Assembly: GCF_004122105.1 (NCBI RefSeq)
Contig: NZ_SBKN01000001.1
Span: 62,001 to 126,000 of the forward strand
Reading direction: 5' to 3'
DNA length: 64,000 bases
Source: Flavobacterium stagni
GTDB taxonomy: Bacteria; Bacteroidota; Bacteroidia; Flavobacteriales; Flavobacteriaceae
In this document: piece after piece, positions 37,616-45,375 of the stretch
How positions within the stretch are numbered: the first letter of the stretch is position 1
Layout of the letters: each line of letters begins with the position of its first letter
The notes under the pieces: model-generated
What the model was told of the DNA's origin: nothing
Database searches by the model: none
The model's input: the letters and a program-made list of their open reading frames with translations, nothing else
Program-made: the position numbers and the translations under genes

Positions 37616-38653
37616 TTAGGATTTGTTGGCCAACTGACCGCAGGCAGCATCGATGTCTTTGCCGCGGCTGCGTCGGACTTTCACCACAATATCATTTTTC
37701 TCCAAAGCAGTAATGTAGGCCTGAATGGCTTCCTCCGACGCTTGTTGGAATTCTCCGTCGTCGATGGGGTTGTATTCAATGAGGTTGACTTTACACGGTA
37801 CGTATTTGCAAAACTTCACCAAGGCATCCACCGCTTCACGGTTGTCGTTGATGCCGCGCCACACCACATATTCATAGGTGACTTTGCTTTTGGTAGTTTT
37901 GTACCAATATTCCAAACTTTCTCGTAAATCGGTAAGCGGGAAATTGGTCGTAAACGGCATAATCTTGTTGCGCGTACTTTCAATCGCTGAATGCAAGGAA
38001 ACGGCCAAATTAAACTTCACGCCGTCGTCGGCCATTTTTTTAATCATCTTCGGAATCCCAGAGGTGGACACGGTAATGCGTTTGGGCGACATTCCTAAGC
38101 CTTCTTCGGAAGTAATCTTCTCGATGGCTTTCATCACATTGGGGTAATTCATTAAGGGTTCGCCCATCCCCATAAACACGATGTTGGAGAGTGGGTGGTT
38201 ATAGTACAACCGACTCTCGCGATCGATTGCCACGACTTGGTCGTAGATTTCATCGGGTTGCAGGTTTCGCATGCGTTTGAGGCGCGCGGTGGCACAGAAG
38301 TTGCAATCGAGACTACAGCCCACCTGACTCGACACACAGGCGGTAGTGCGGGTTTCGGTAGGAATCAACACGCTTTCTACCACCAAACCATCGTGGAGTC
38401 GGACCGCATTTTTCACCGTCCCGTCGGCACTGCGTTGCATCTGGTCCACCTGAATATGGTTGATGACAAAGTGCGTTTCCAACAACGCGCGGGTCTCCTT
38501 GGCGATGTTGGTCATGTCTTCAAACTGGTGGGCACCTTTGGACCACAGCCATTCATAGACTTGATTTCCGCGAAAGGCTTTATCGCCTTGTGCTACAAAA
38601 AAATCACGCAATTGTTCTTTGGTCAGCGCTCGAATGTCTTTTTTGTCTTCCAT
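37616..38653 (-). CDS. rlmN: 23S rRNA A2503 / tRNA A37 C2-methyltransferase
   Basis: Radical SAM enzyme that methylates C2 of adenosine in 23S rRNA and some tRNAs. The cluster motif CSLDCNFCATARL (CxxxCxxC) lies near residue 115, FMGMGEPLMNYPN is typical, and the methyl-carrying Cys is in the C-terminal ACGQLA. 345 residues, normal length. The promoter box ends only 5 bases before the start codon, so the mRNA is probably leaderless. Convergent with the lipoprotein gene across a shared terminator. Confidence 0.96.
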   Translation of the reverse strand: MEDKKDIRALTKEQLRDFFVAQGDKAFRGNQVYEWLWSKGAHQFEDMTNIAKETRALLETHFVINHIQVDQMQRSADGTVKNAVRLHDGLVVESVLIPTETRTTACVSSQVGCSLDCNFCATARLKRMRNLQPDEIYDQVVAIDRESRLYYNHPLSNIVFMGMGEPLMNYPNVMKAIEKITSEEGLGMSPKRITVSTSGIPKMIKKMADDGVKFNLAVSLHSAIESTRNKIMPFTTNFPLTDLRESLEYWYKTTKSKVTYEYVVWRGINDNREAVDALVKFCKYVPCKVNLIEYNPIDDGEFQQASEEAIQAYITALEKNDIVVKVRRSRGKDIDAACGQLANKS

Positions 38654-38657
38654 GGGG

Positions 38658-38665
38658 CAAAGGTA
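38658..38665 (-). promoter_or_regulatory. -7 box of rlmN, leaderless transcript predicted
   Basis: TACCTTTG on the minus strand, an exact TAnnTTTG match, followed by CCCC and ATG. The start of transcription should coincide with the A of the start codon. Confidence 0.65.
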
Positions 38666-38733
38666 GATAGGAATTGTAAATTATGAATTATAAATATAGA
38701 AGTTTCAGGTTTCAAGTTTCAAGTTTAAGGTTA

Positions 38734-38924
38734 GGTTCTGGTAAACTCACGTTAGGAATTTCTCAGAAGCTCAGCGGCTCAGCCTTTAAGGAGCTTTAAA
38801 AGGTTTCAAGTTTCGTACGCTAGAAGGGGTGACGCAGTTTTCAGTCGCAGTATGCAGTGGGTGTAGAAGTTTATGGTTCTAGTAAACTCACGTTAGGAAT
38901 TTCTCAGAAGCTCAGCGGCTCAGC
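38734..38924. repeat. 50-bp direct repeat, two copies
   Basis: Copies at 38734-38783 and 38875-38924, 141 bases apart, differ by one base (CTGGTAA versus CTAGTAA). Each ends in a small hairpin-like AAGCTCAGCGGCTCAGC run. They sit in a 744-base gene-free stretch (38654-39397) that also has GTGGCACAAC three times at an 11-base step (39005-39036) and CAGTATACAGTATACAGTG-type runs (39090-39120). No ORF is supported in that stretch. Confidence 0.85.
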
Positions 38925-39244
38925 TACTCAGCGGTTTTCTTTTGGTTTCCTTCGAATTTCCTCCCATTTCAAAGCCATTCATGTTACCTTTTACATAAGG
39001 TTTAGTGGCACAACTGTGGCACAACCGTGGCACAACCCCGAACCAAACCGCAACCAAACCGGAAGATGAGTCGGAGAAAGTGTACAGTAATCAGTGAACA
39101 GTATACAGTATACAGTGTTCAGTATTTCGTAAATGTTTCAGGTTGGGAGTATGGGCAATTTTTTTTAAAATTTAGAATTTAGAATTTAGAATACTAAAAA
39201 ATGGGTGGTGCGGAATCCCGTAAAATTCCACTCCTTGCCTATTG

Positions 39245-39252
39245 TACCTTTG
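39245..39252 (+). promoter_or_regulatory. Promoter box before the 63-bp repeat and the accessory island
   Basis: TACCTTTG matches TAnnTTTG. Transcription would start near 39257-39259, at the edge of the 63-base repeat, and could run on into the ApeA-like gene at 39398. No matching box is found before most downstream genes of the island, so this may be the lead promoter. Confidence 0.5.
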
Positions 39253-39258
39253 GAATGG

Positions 39259-39321
39259 AAAAATACCTGCGGGAATTCGGAAAAACCCTAGTAGGTGTTT
39301 GTAGAGGAATGTTTAAATTGC
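39259..39321 (+). repeat. 63-bp repeat, copy 1
   Basis: Differs from copy 2 (41295-41357) at two positions in 63. Copy 1 is preceded by ATGG, giving a possible 28-codon ORF at 39255-39341 (MEKYLREFGKTLV... ending in TAG). Both copies stay open in the same frame. ACCT...AGGT and GGG...CCC pairing is also possible. Repeat identity is certain; coding or RNA role is open. Confidence 0.85.
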
Positions 39322-39397
39322 CGCTTAATGATGATTTATAGAAATCAAGTATTCGGATCCTCTCATTTAAGTTAAACAGTAAAGAAATCATATATTA

Positions 39398-40711
39398 ATG
39401 GAATATTTTTTTGGAAATATAAATTCCCCTTTTTCAAATGAAAAAATCGAATCAGTAAGATTATTGCATACTGAGAAGAAAATTGAAATTGAATTTCCAT
39501 CTGAAAGTAAAGAAAATGTAAAAATAGAGGCAATACATGGCTACTTCAACGGTTTAGGAAAAATTACACTTTTAGATTGTTATTACTCAGGTATGGAAAT
39601 TGGATCTGGTGGAGCAACTGTTAAATTCAGTGCCAAATATATATTGAAAGGTGATTTTGTTTTAAATCTCAACCATTCGCAATTCAGTACATTAAAATTT
39701 GAAATGAATGGATTATTGGGTTGGACCAAACTATCTCAACTAAACTACGATTTTTTCAAGAATAGGACAATAAAATTAAATGAAATAGAGAATATTGAAA
39801 TATACAATTCTGATGAAATAAAAATAGAATTGTATGTCACACTTAACTTAAATTCTCAGAGAGAATTTAATGAGTTAAGATTACGCGAAAATGTTGGTAT
39901 TAAGGTAATATTTAAAAATAATTTAAGGTCAATAAATGATACATTAAAAATAATAAATGCTCTTCAAAAATTATTCAAAATTATCGGAAATATTTATACA
40001 GGATTAGAATCCATATGTTTATATAAAGAAGATGATTTAGAATATGAAGCTATTCTGATATGCAGTGATTTAATCAATTTTGGAGAACCAGAAATTTACA
40101 GTCCAAGTCTTAATTTCATCGAACTTAAAGATAATTTTCAAAAAATAATTGGTAATTGGTTAACAAATGAAGATTTAAAAATAAGTGTTGACTTAATTTT
40201 AGAAAAATCAATTAATTCTAAGCTAAGTATTGAAAATTATTTTTTAAATAATTGTTTTTCAATAGAAACCTTACACAGAAGATTTAACAACTATAACCCT
40301 TACGACAAAAGAATATTAGAAAATTATAAAAGAGAAATTTTAAGCCTAATTTCTGAAAATGAAATAAAAGAATCAATAATTAACAGCTTTGCTCACATAA
40401 ATGAGCCAAACTTCAAAGGAAGACTTTATCAATATATTGAAGATTTTAAATCTATTTTACCTAATGATATTGATGTGGATGATTTTATCACAAGAATTGT
40501 AAAAACAAGAAACTACTTGGTTCATAGAAGTTCAAAGAAAAAAATATTTAATAACATTGAAATGCTTTATGCTTCATTTTACATTGAATCTATAATTAAG
40601 ATAAATATTTACAGGATTATTGGTGTTGATGAGAATCTTTTAAAAAAATCTATATTAAAACCAAAAGATTTAATTAAATCAATGTTTGATTATAATAATA
40701 CAATTGAATAA
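39398..40711 (+). CDS. ApeA-like abortive-infection protein with C-terminal HEPN domain
   Basis: 437 residues. The N-terminal half (about 1-240) is beta-rich like the ApeA N-terminal domain. The helical C-terminal half carries FSIETLHRRF (about 287-296), a segment typical of ApeA HEPN proteins, and the HEPN RNase motif R-x4-H as RNYLVH (Arg371-His376). ApeA proteins protect against phage, by RNA cleavage as inferred for HEPN domains. Codon use is very AT-rich compared with neighbouring core genes (rlmN, prenyl synthase), suggesting transfer. First gene of the accessory island; an intergenic repeat begins 5 bases after its stop. The assignment is by motif and layout, not by search. Confidence 0.75.
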   Translation: MEYFFGNINSPFSNEKIESVRLLHTEKKIEIEFPSESKENVKIEAIHGYFNGLGKITLLDCYYSGMEIGSGGATVKFSAKYILKGDFVLNLNHSQFSTLKFEMNGLLGWTKLSQLNYDFFKNRTIKLNEIENIEIYNSDEIKIELYVTLNLNSQREFNELRLRENVGIKVIFKNNLRSINDTLKIINALQKLFKIIGNIYTGLESICLYKEDDLEYEAILICSDLINFGEPEIYSPSLNFIELKDNFQKIIGNWLTNEDLKISVDLILEKSINSKLSIENYFLNNCFSIETLHRRFNNYNPYDKRILENYKREILSLISENEIKESIINSFAHINEPNFKGRLYQYIEDFKSILPNDIDVDDFITRIVKTRNYLVHRSSKKKIFNNIEMLYASFYIESIIKINIYRIIGVDENLLKKSILKPKDLIKSMFDYNNTIE

Positions 40712-40716
40712 TTAAA

Positions 40717-40835
40717 CCCCGATAGCGCGGATTTACTTCGTCTGTTCGGCTAAAGCCTTGAGTGCAATCCGTGAAAGCAGTAATGAGTAGGAATTGAAAA
40801 CTAAATTATTAAATCAAAGCACGGTTTGAAAATCT
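40717..40835 (+). repeat. Island intergenic repeat A
   Basis: About 119 bases. Left end CCCCGATAGCGCGGATTTAC, a hairpin CGGATT...AATCCG, then the shared core GCAGTAATGAGTAGGAATT and a right part with GGTTTGAAAATC. The right terminal CGCTATC is missing; the phosphatase gene starts 6 bases later. 40721-40790 is closely similar to repeat E. Confidence 0.85.
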
Positions 40836-40840
40836 GGAAT

Positions 40841-41191
40841 ATGAAAACTGACACAAAACTTAAACTGCTGTTTGTTTGTACCATAAATAGAATGAGAAGT
40901 GCAACAGCTCATAAAATTTATGAAAATGACGACCGTTTTGAAGTTAAGTCGGCAGGGACAGACAAGTCAGCAAACACCGTTCTAACAGAAGAAATATTGC
41001 ATTGGGCAGACAGTATTGTAGTAATGGAAAAACACCATAGAAATCATATACGTAAACATTTTCCCGAAATCTATAACAACAAGAGAATTGTTTGTTTGTA
41101 CATTCCTGATGACTTTGATTATATGCAGACAGAACTCATCGGAATATTAAAAGACAAAGTGGAAGATGTTTACAGCAGAAAACTTATTTGA
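40841..41191 (+). CDS. Low-molecular-weight protein-tyrosine-phosphatase family protein
   Basis: 116 residues from MKTDTKLKLLFVC. The phosphatase loop C-x5-R is VCTINRMRS (Cys13, Arg19), with the family Asn16 and Ser20, and IPDDFDYMQ supplies a candidate general acid. It is shorter than the usual 150-160 residues of LMW phosphatases but matches the compact accessory form seen in many bacteria. Substrate unknown. An upstream in-frame ATG at 40826 lies inside repeat A and is less likely. Flanked on both sides by island repeats, so it forms a one-gene unit. Confidence 0.85.
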   Translation: MKTDTKLKLLFVCTINRMRSATAHKIYENDDRFEVKSAGTDKSANTVLTEEILHWADSIVVMEKHHRNHIRKHFPEIYNNKRIVCLYIPDDFDYMQTELIGILKDKVEDVYSRKLI

Positions 41192-41197
41192 CAGACG

Positions 41198-41294
41198 CCC
41201 TATATCGGATTTACAACCCATGGAAGAAGTATTGCATAAGAATTAAAAACCAAATCATCAAAGTAAAGACTAGATTGCATATCCACACTATCAG
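41198..41294 (+). repeat. Island intergenic repeat B
   Basis: About 97 bases, starting 6 bases after the phosphatase stop. Left end CCCTATATCGGATTTAC, shared core ATTGCATAAGAATTAAAAACC with ATCATCAAAGTAAAGAC, right end GATTGCATATCCACACTATCAG. The ends form an imperfect inverted repeat. The core is nearly identical to repeat C. Confidence 0.85.
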
Positions 41295-41357
41295 AAAAAT
41301 ACCTGCGGGAATTCGGAAAAACCCTAGTAGGTGTTTGTAGTGAAATGTTTAAATTGC
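41295..41357 (+). repeat. 63-bp repeat, copy 2
   Basis: Begins exactly where repeat B ends. Two differences from copy 1 (39259-39321), both non-silent if read in the KYLREFGKTLVGVC frame (R to S, G to E). No ATG opens the frame here and no TAnnTTTG box precedes it, so this copy is less likely to be expressed on its own. The frame ends in TAA at about 41376. Confidence 0.85.
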
Positions 41358-41482
41358 AGAAGGATACAAAAACGTAAACCAAAAATAAATTTTAGATTTA
41401 AAAACCACTTAAAATCTGCATTTGAAGGTATAAAAGAACGTGCTTCAAATCCATTTTCTGAAAATAATAAAAATAAAATAAG

Positions 41483-42472
41483 ATGAGAAAATACTTTATA
41501 TTATTGATTGGTTTACTAAGTTGGAAAATTAGCTTTTCTCAAATTTACTATTCTAATTATCTGGACACTACTTCGGAGTGGCGTATCATTCAGCATAATG
41601 CAGATGCTACAGAACATGAATTTTTCTTCAGAACACTATTTTTTGATGGTCTTGAAAATATAAATGGGTACACGTATTACAAAATGTATCAAACCTACTT
41701 TTCTATTATTTATAATATCGATTACACTTCTATTTTTACACCTCAAACTTCACCCAACACCCAATTTATTGGATACCTAAGAGAAGACATAAACGGCACT
41801 TTTTATTTATTCAACAATGGACCCCAAGCTTTTTATTTTAACGAACAAATTTTCCCAACAGGTACTGAGACGGTCTATTTTGAGAATCAAGCGGTACTGA
41901 ACGCACAATTAGGTGATCCTTATTTCTCCAATTGCAATGTAGAAAATATTGATACGTATACGATGTCAACGGCTAATTATAAGAAAATTTCCGCTGCAAC
42001 GGGAAGTATTCCAACAAAAGGATCAGCTTTGGAGGGTGTTGGAACCCTCCTCAACTTCTGCAGTCCCCAAGGTAATTTAGATTTAACATTGATTAATTAC
42101 AATAGAATTCATTGCTACACCAAACAAGGCCAAACCTATAATTTCTTTCCAAATTATTATTTACCCGATTTCACGTTAGTGGAGTGTTCTTTCTTTGCCA
42201 ATGCTAACAGACAAAATTTAAACACCGTTAGCGTAACAGCTGCAGATTTTAAAATCTATCCTAACCCTGCAAAAACTGGGGTACAAGTAACTAGTGATAC
42301 TAAAAACATCGCATCAATCGCTCTATTCGATATGCAAGGAAGGATATACAAAACGGTTACTGTAAATTCGCTACAAGCTTTTCTTGATTTAACTGAATTG
42401 CAATCTGGTAATTACATTTTGAGCCTAACAACTGAAAATAACACCTGGAATTATAAGTTAATTATTGAGTAA
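41483..42472 (+). CDS. Secreted protein with type IX secretion sorting domain
   Basis: 329 residues: signal peptide (ending near SFSQ, residue 20), a mature region of about 225 residues with aromatic, Asn-rich beta sequence and no recognised domain, and a C-terminal type A sorting domain (about 255-329; FKIYPNPAKTGVQV, IALFDMQGRIYK, ELQSGNYILSL). The protein should be exported by T9SS and attached to or released from the surface. Less AT-rich than the ApeA gene. Preceded by repeat B and the 63-base repeat, followed by 344 bases of repeat-bearing intergenic DNA. Confidence 0.85.
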   Translation: MRKYFILLIGLLSWKISFSQIYYSNYLDTTSEWRIIQHNADATEHEFFFRTLFFDGLENINGYTYYKMYQTYFSIIYNIDYTSIFTPQTSPNTQFIGYLREDINGTFYLFNNGPQAFYFNEQIFPTGTETVYFENQAVLNAQLGDPYFSNCNVENIDTYTMSTANYKKISAATGSIPTKGSALEGVGTLLNFCSPQGNLDLTLINYNRIHCYTKQGQTYNFFPNYYLPDFTLVECSFFANANRQNLNTVSVTAADFKIYPNPAKTGVQVTSDTKNIASIALFDMQGRIYKTVTVNSLQAFLDLTELQSGNYILSLTTENNTWNYKLIIE

Positions 42473-42816
42473 TACAATACATGCAAATTTGTATTCCGTA
42501 CTCCCTAAACTCAAATAAGGAAACCACCTCTCTACGCTATAGTTCACCCACGATTGCTAATGTAACCCTGCTTTAAGCTGTGTAATACTGAGCATGATGC
42601 TGGGTAATACTAAGCATGATGCTGGGTAATACTATACCCGATAGCGCATTTGCTATCCGTATTAGCAGTAATGCATAAGAATTAAAAACCAAATCATCAA
42701 AGTAAAGACCGGATTGAAAATCAGTGTTGTTGGTTAAAAATTACAATTCCAACTCTTCAAATTATTAGTATATTCACATTAACATTTATGAATCAAAGCC
42801 AGAATAATTTAAACTC
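42473..42816. other. 344-base gap with a 22-bp tandem repeat and island repeat C
   Basis: No gene is supported. 42581-42636 holds a 22-base unit (TGTAATACTGAGCATGATGCTG) two and a half times, with the small inverted repeat AGCATGATGCT. Island repeat C follows at 42637-42724. The remaining 90 bases before the SMI1 gene are AT-rich without a clear promoter box. Confidence 0.8.
42637..42724 (+). repeat. Island intergenic repeat C
   Basis: About 88 bases. Left end CCCGATAGCGCATTTGCTATCCG, core TAATGCATAAGAATTAAAAA and AAATCATCAAAGTAAAGAC almost identical to B, right end CCGGATTGAAAATCAG with the hairpin GGATT-GAA-AATC. Confidence 0.85.
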
Positions 42817-43275
42817 ATGGAAATACTCTATTTACAACAATTGAGAGACGAAGGCAATTCGATATCTCATTGGCCTATGCAACCCATATCATTATCAGAA
42901 ATAGAACATTTGGAACAATTATATAATAATGGCAATCCGTTTCCAAAGGTTTTGAGAGAGTTTTTGTATATCGCAGGCAATTATTGTCCTGTAATCGATA
43001 TGGGTATTGAAAACACGCAAGAGGAATGCCAAGAAAGGTATAGGGAACTTCTGTTAAATGAAGGAAAAGTACTTCCAAGACCTTTTTTTGGTATTGATGT
43101 TTGGAACGGAGATAGTTTTTTATATATGTATTTAGACGAAGGTGACAATCCTTTGTTAAGAACCGTTTACTACATTGACGAAGCTGCTGGATTAATGCCT
43201 GTACATGAAATAACACAATTTACATTACAAAGTATAATTGAGTTAAGAATCGAATTACGAAAAGAAGGGTTTTAA
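42817..43275 (+). CDS. SMI1/KNR4 (SUKH) family protein, likely immunity protein
   Basis: 152 residues. The pattern LSEIEHLEQLYNNGNPFPKVLREFL-type N-terminus, YIAGNY, then FGIDVWNGDSFLYMYLDEGDNP matches SUKH/SMI1 proteins, which in bacteria mostly neutralise polymorphic toxins. No toxin gene is next to it, so it would be an orphan immunity gene. It is 9 bases upstream of the DUF434 gene, and the pair sits between repeats C and D as one unit. Family call is by pattern and moderate. Confidence 0.75.
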   Translation: MEILYLQQLRDEGNSISHWPMQPISLSEIEHLEQLYNNGNPFPKVLREFLYIAGNYCPVIDMGIENTQEECQERYRELLLNEGKVLPRPFFGIDVWNGDSFLYMYLDEGDNPLLRTVYYIDEAAGLMPVHEITQFTLQSIIELRIELRKEGF

Positions 43276-43284
43276 TAAAAAAAG

Positions 43285-44001
43285 ATGCGGAAAAACAGAG
43301 GAAAGAGTGCTGAAGATGAGGGTTTATTTGGTTTGGTGAAAGAAATTGATAAACTCAGGATAGCTTTAGAAGATATGAACTATCTATTAAGTAGAGGCTA
43401 TGCGGCCAAATCATCCTTGGAACTTGTAGCTCGGAAATATCGATTTAAAACAAAACAAACCATAGCCTTACAAGGAATGTCATGTGCAATACACGATGTT
43501 GAGTTACGAAACCTGAAGCAATGCAGCGTATCACAAATGAAGGATAAAAAAGTATACATCGATGGTTTTAATCAATTGATTCTGCTTGAAAGTCTTTTAT
43601 CAGGAGCTTATGTATTCAAAGGAACAGATGGAGTATACCGTGATACATCATCGATTTATGGTAATTACAGACTTGTGAACCAAACGGAAGAAGCATTATT
43701 CATCATTGGTACTGTTTTAAAAAAATTAGAAGTTAAAAAGGTAGTTTGGGTTTTTGATGCTCCTGTATCAAATAGTGGTAAATTAAAAACCGTTTGCCAC
43801 AAAATTGCAGAAGTGAATAATTTTGATTGGGAAGTTATCTTAGAAATGGCTCCTGACAAGTACCTTTCAAGTACGGAGGATGTAGTTGTTACTTCAGATG
43901 CTTTGATACTTAATCAATGTCATCGTTGGTTTAATTTATTTCAATTTTTAATTGAAAATGAAAATTTAGTTGATTTGAATGTAATAAATATTGTGGATTA
44001 A
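43285..44001 (+). CDS. DUF434 / DUF5616 (PIN-like) protein
   Basis: 238 residues. The N-terminal helical DUF434 part has LLSRGYAAKSSLELVARKYR (about 34-53). From about 88 onward there is a Rossmann-like part typical of DUF5616, with VYIDGFNQLIL (Asp93), VWVFDAPVSNSGKL (Asp158) and VVTSDALIL (Asp205); the spaced acidic residues resemble a PIN-type nuclease site. Nuclease activity is inferred and not shown. Directly follows the SMI1/KNR4 gene (9-base gap). Function in the cell unknown; it could be a defence effector or an RNA-handling enzyme. Confidence 0.75.
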   Translation: MRKNRGKSAEDEGLFGLVKEIDKLRIALEDMNYLLSRGYAAKSSLELVARKYRFKTKQTIALQGMSCAIHDVELRNLKQCSVSQMKDKKVYIDGFNQLILLESLLSGAYVFKGTDGVYRDTSSIYGNYRLVNQTEEALFIIGTVLKKLEVKKVVWVFDAPVSNSGKLKTVCHKIAEVNNFDWEVILEMAPDKYLSSTEDVVVTSDALILNQCHRWFNLFQFLIENENLVDLNVINIVD

Positions 44002-44047
44002 TAGTATCCTCGTTCCCACGCGCATTATGAAATTCGAATGAGTCAAC

Positions 44048-44139
44048 TTGATAGCCGTTTTACAATCCGTGCAAGATGTAATGAGTGAGAATCTAAAACT
44101 AAAGTAGTAAAGTACTGCCTGAAAATCCACGCTATCGGG
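44048..44139 (+). repeat. Island intergenic repeat D
   Basis: About 92 bases, the most diverged copy. Left TTGATAGCCG with ACAATCCGTGCAAG, core GTAATGAGTGAGAATCTAAA, right GCCTGAAAATCCACGCTATCGGG, the best preserved right terminus of the family. Confidence 0.8.
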
Positions 44140-44209
44140 AAGTTCAATTCAAATTATATCCCAAAAGCATTTAAAAATCCGTTTTGTGTCATTATAAAAA
44201 AGTAAATAT

Positions 44210-44665
44210 ATGAAAGTAAATGAACTGATGATTGAAATCAACAATTTACTACTTCATCCGATGGGTCGCTATGAAATCGATGGATATTTTTGGAGGGCCC
44301 ATAAGATTTTGGAAACTTTTACCAGTCAGGATTGGGAAGATTTAAAAATTGACTTACCAAAATGGAGTCAAAATCAATTAGACTTTTTAGTTGAAACGTT
44401 ATTTAAGGGTGATGGGTTGAATGATCCTATGGATGATAATTTTTTTATAGGATACATTTTTACACTATCAGAAAATCAGTTAGCAAGTTACATTTTGTCA
44501 GAAAGATTACACTATTTTTTAATAGAACAAAACATTACATCAACCGTATTATTACAAAGTATTTTAAATAGAATAAACCAATTACAAAAGACAGAATACC
44601 GATGCGAAGAAAACATTTATGCTTTTTATGTCAACAAGATAAACGAAATAATGAAAGACCTATAA
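44210..44665 (+). CDS. Hypothetical protein, immunity-like
   Basis: 151 residues, soluble, helical and acidic, with no recognised domain. YEIDGYFWRAHKILETF, then SQNQLDFLVETLF and SERLHYFLIEQ, suggest a bundle of amphipathic helices similar in size and style to many polymorphic-toxin immunity proteins, but this is only a resemblance. Its TAA stop (44663-44665) lies inside the left end of repeat E (CCTATAACGCGG), so gene and repeat form a compact unit. AT-rich codon use like the ApeA gene. Confidence 0.6.
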   Translation: MKVNELMIEINNLLLHPMGRYEIDGYFWRAHKILETFTSQDWEDLKIDLPKWSQNQLDFLVETLFKGDGLNDPMDDNFFIGYIFTLSENQLASYILSERLHYFLIEQNITSTVLLQSILNRINQLQKTEYRCEENIYAFYVNKINEIMKDL

Positions 44666-44785
44666 CGCGGATTTACTTCGTCTGTTCGGCTAAAGCCTCG
44701 AATGCAACCCGTGAAAGCAGTAATACGCAAGAATTAAAAACCAAATTATCAAAGCGAAGTAATGATTGAAAAGCTACGCTATCAG
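44659..44785 (+). repeat. Island intergenic repeat E
   Basis: About 127 bases. Left CCTATAACGCGGATTTAC, then about 70 bases nearly identical to repeat A (TTCGTCTGTTCGGCTAAAGCC), core CAAGAATTAAAAACCAAATT, right end AAAAGCTACGCTATCAG. The start codon of the next gene is 11 bases further. Confidence 0.85.
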
Positions 44786-44796
44786 ATTGAAATCAA

Positions 44797-45375
44797 ATGA
44801 GTATATCGATTAAATATAATAATGAACTTGGTAAAGAAATTAGTTATTCTAAAGCAAGTAAACTTCAAGAATATTTTAAAGTATTTTTAGAAAATAATAC
44901 ACCTATAAAAGAAGAAAGATATCAAAAAGGATTATTGGTTGATACTTCCTTTTATGTAACTTCTCAATCTCAAATAGATACTATTTTATTAACAAACCCT
45001 GGGGTTTCATTTGAATATGAGTATCTAGTTAATGGCCATAGGATTAAGGAATATTTAAGTTATAATGATAATGTATTGGCAGATAAAAGAGTTTTAGTTT
45101 ATAATTCACTAGACGAAACTATTTGCTATTGCAGATATAAATTAGAAGGTACTATTTTTATTCCTGAAGAGACAGAAAAATACTATTACGAAAATGGAGA
45201 GCTGAAATATAAATTTGATTACCTCAATAATGACGGGACTTTATATATGATATATGATGAGGTATTCTATCAATCAGATATTTATCCTGAAGACATCGGT
45301 AATACTGAGATTACCAATTTTTCATGGGCAGGTTTTGAGTACTATCAAAATGCCTTACCAATACTACCTTTATAA
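44797..45375 (+). CDS. Hypothetical protein with MORN/YwqK-like strand repeats
   Basis: 192 residues without signal or membrane segment. Repeated patterns of the kind YYENGELKYKFDYLNNDGTLY and EERYQKGLLVDTSFYV recall MORN-like or YwqK antitoxin/immunity beta repeats; the family assignment is uncertain. No known function. It is 10 bases upstream of the exonuclease gene and shares its unit between repeats E and F. Very AT-rich codon use. Confidence 0.6.
   Translation: MSISIKYNNELGKEISYSKASKLQEYFKVFLENNTPIKEERYQKGLLVDTSFYVTSQSQIDTILLTNPGVSFEYEYLVNGHRIKEYLSYNDNVLADKRVLVYNSLDETICYCRYKLEGTIFIPEETEKYYYENGELKYKFDYLNNDGTLYMIYDEVFYQSDIYPEDIGNTEITNFSWAGFEYYQNALPILPL

Noticed and set aside
39259..41357. 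Reading the 63-bp repeats as IS element ends
   Set aside because: They are direct rather than inverted, lie about 2 kb apart around unrelated genes, and no transposase lies between them.
40717..44785. CRISPR array
   Set aside because: The repeats are about 90-125 bases, diverged, and separated by whole genes rather than short spacers; no cas genes are present.
40717..44785. Classical integron attC sites
   Set aside because: The RYYYAAC/GTTRRRY core sites are not clearly seen at the ends and no integron integrase is in the window, so only a structural likeness is claimed.
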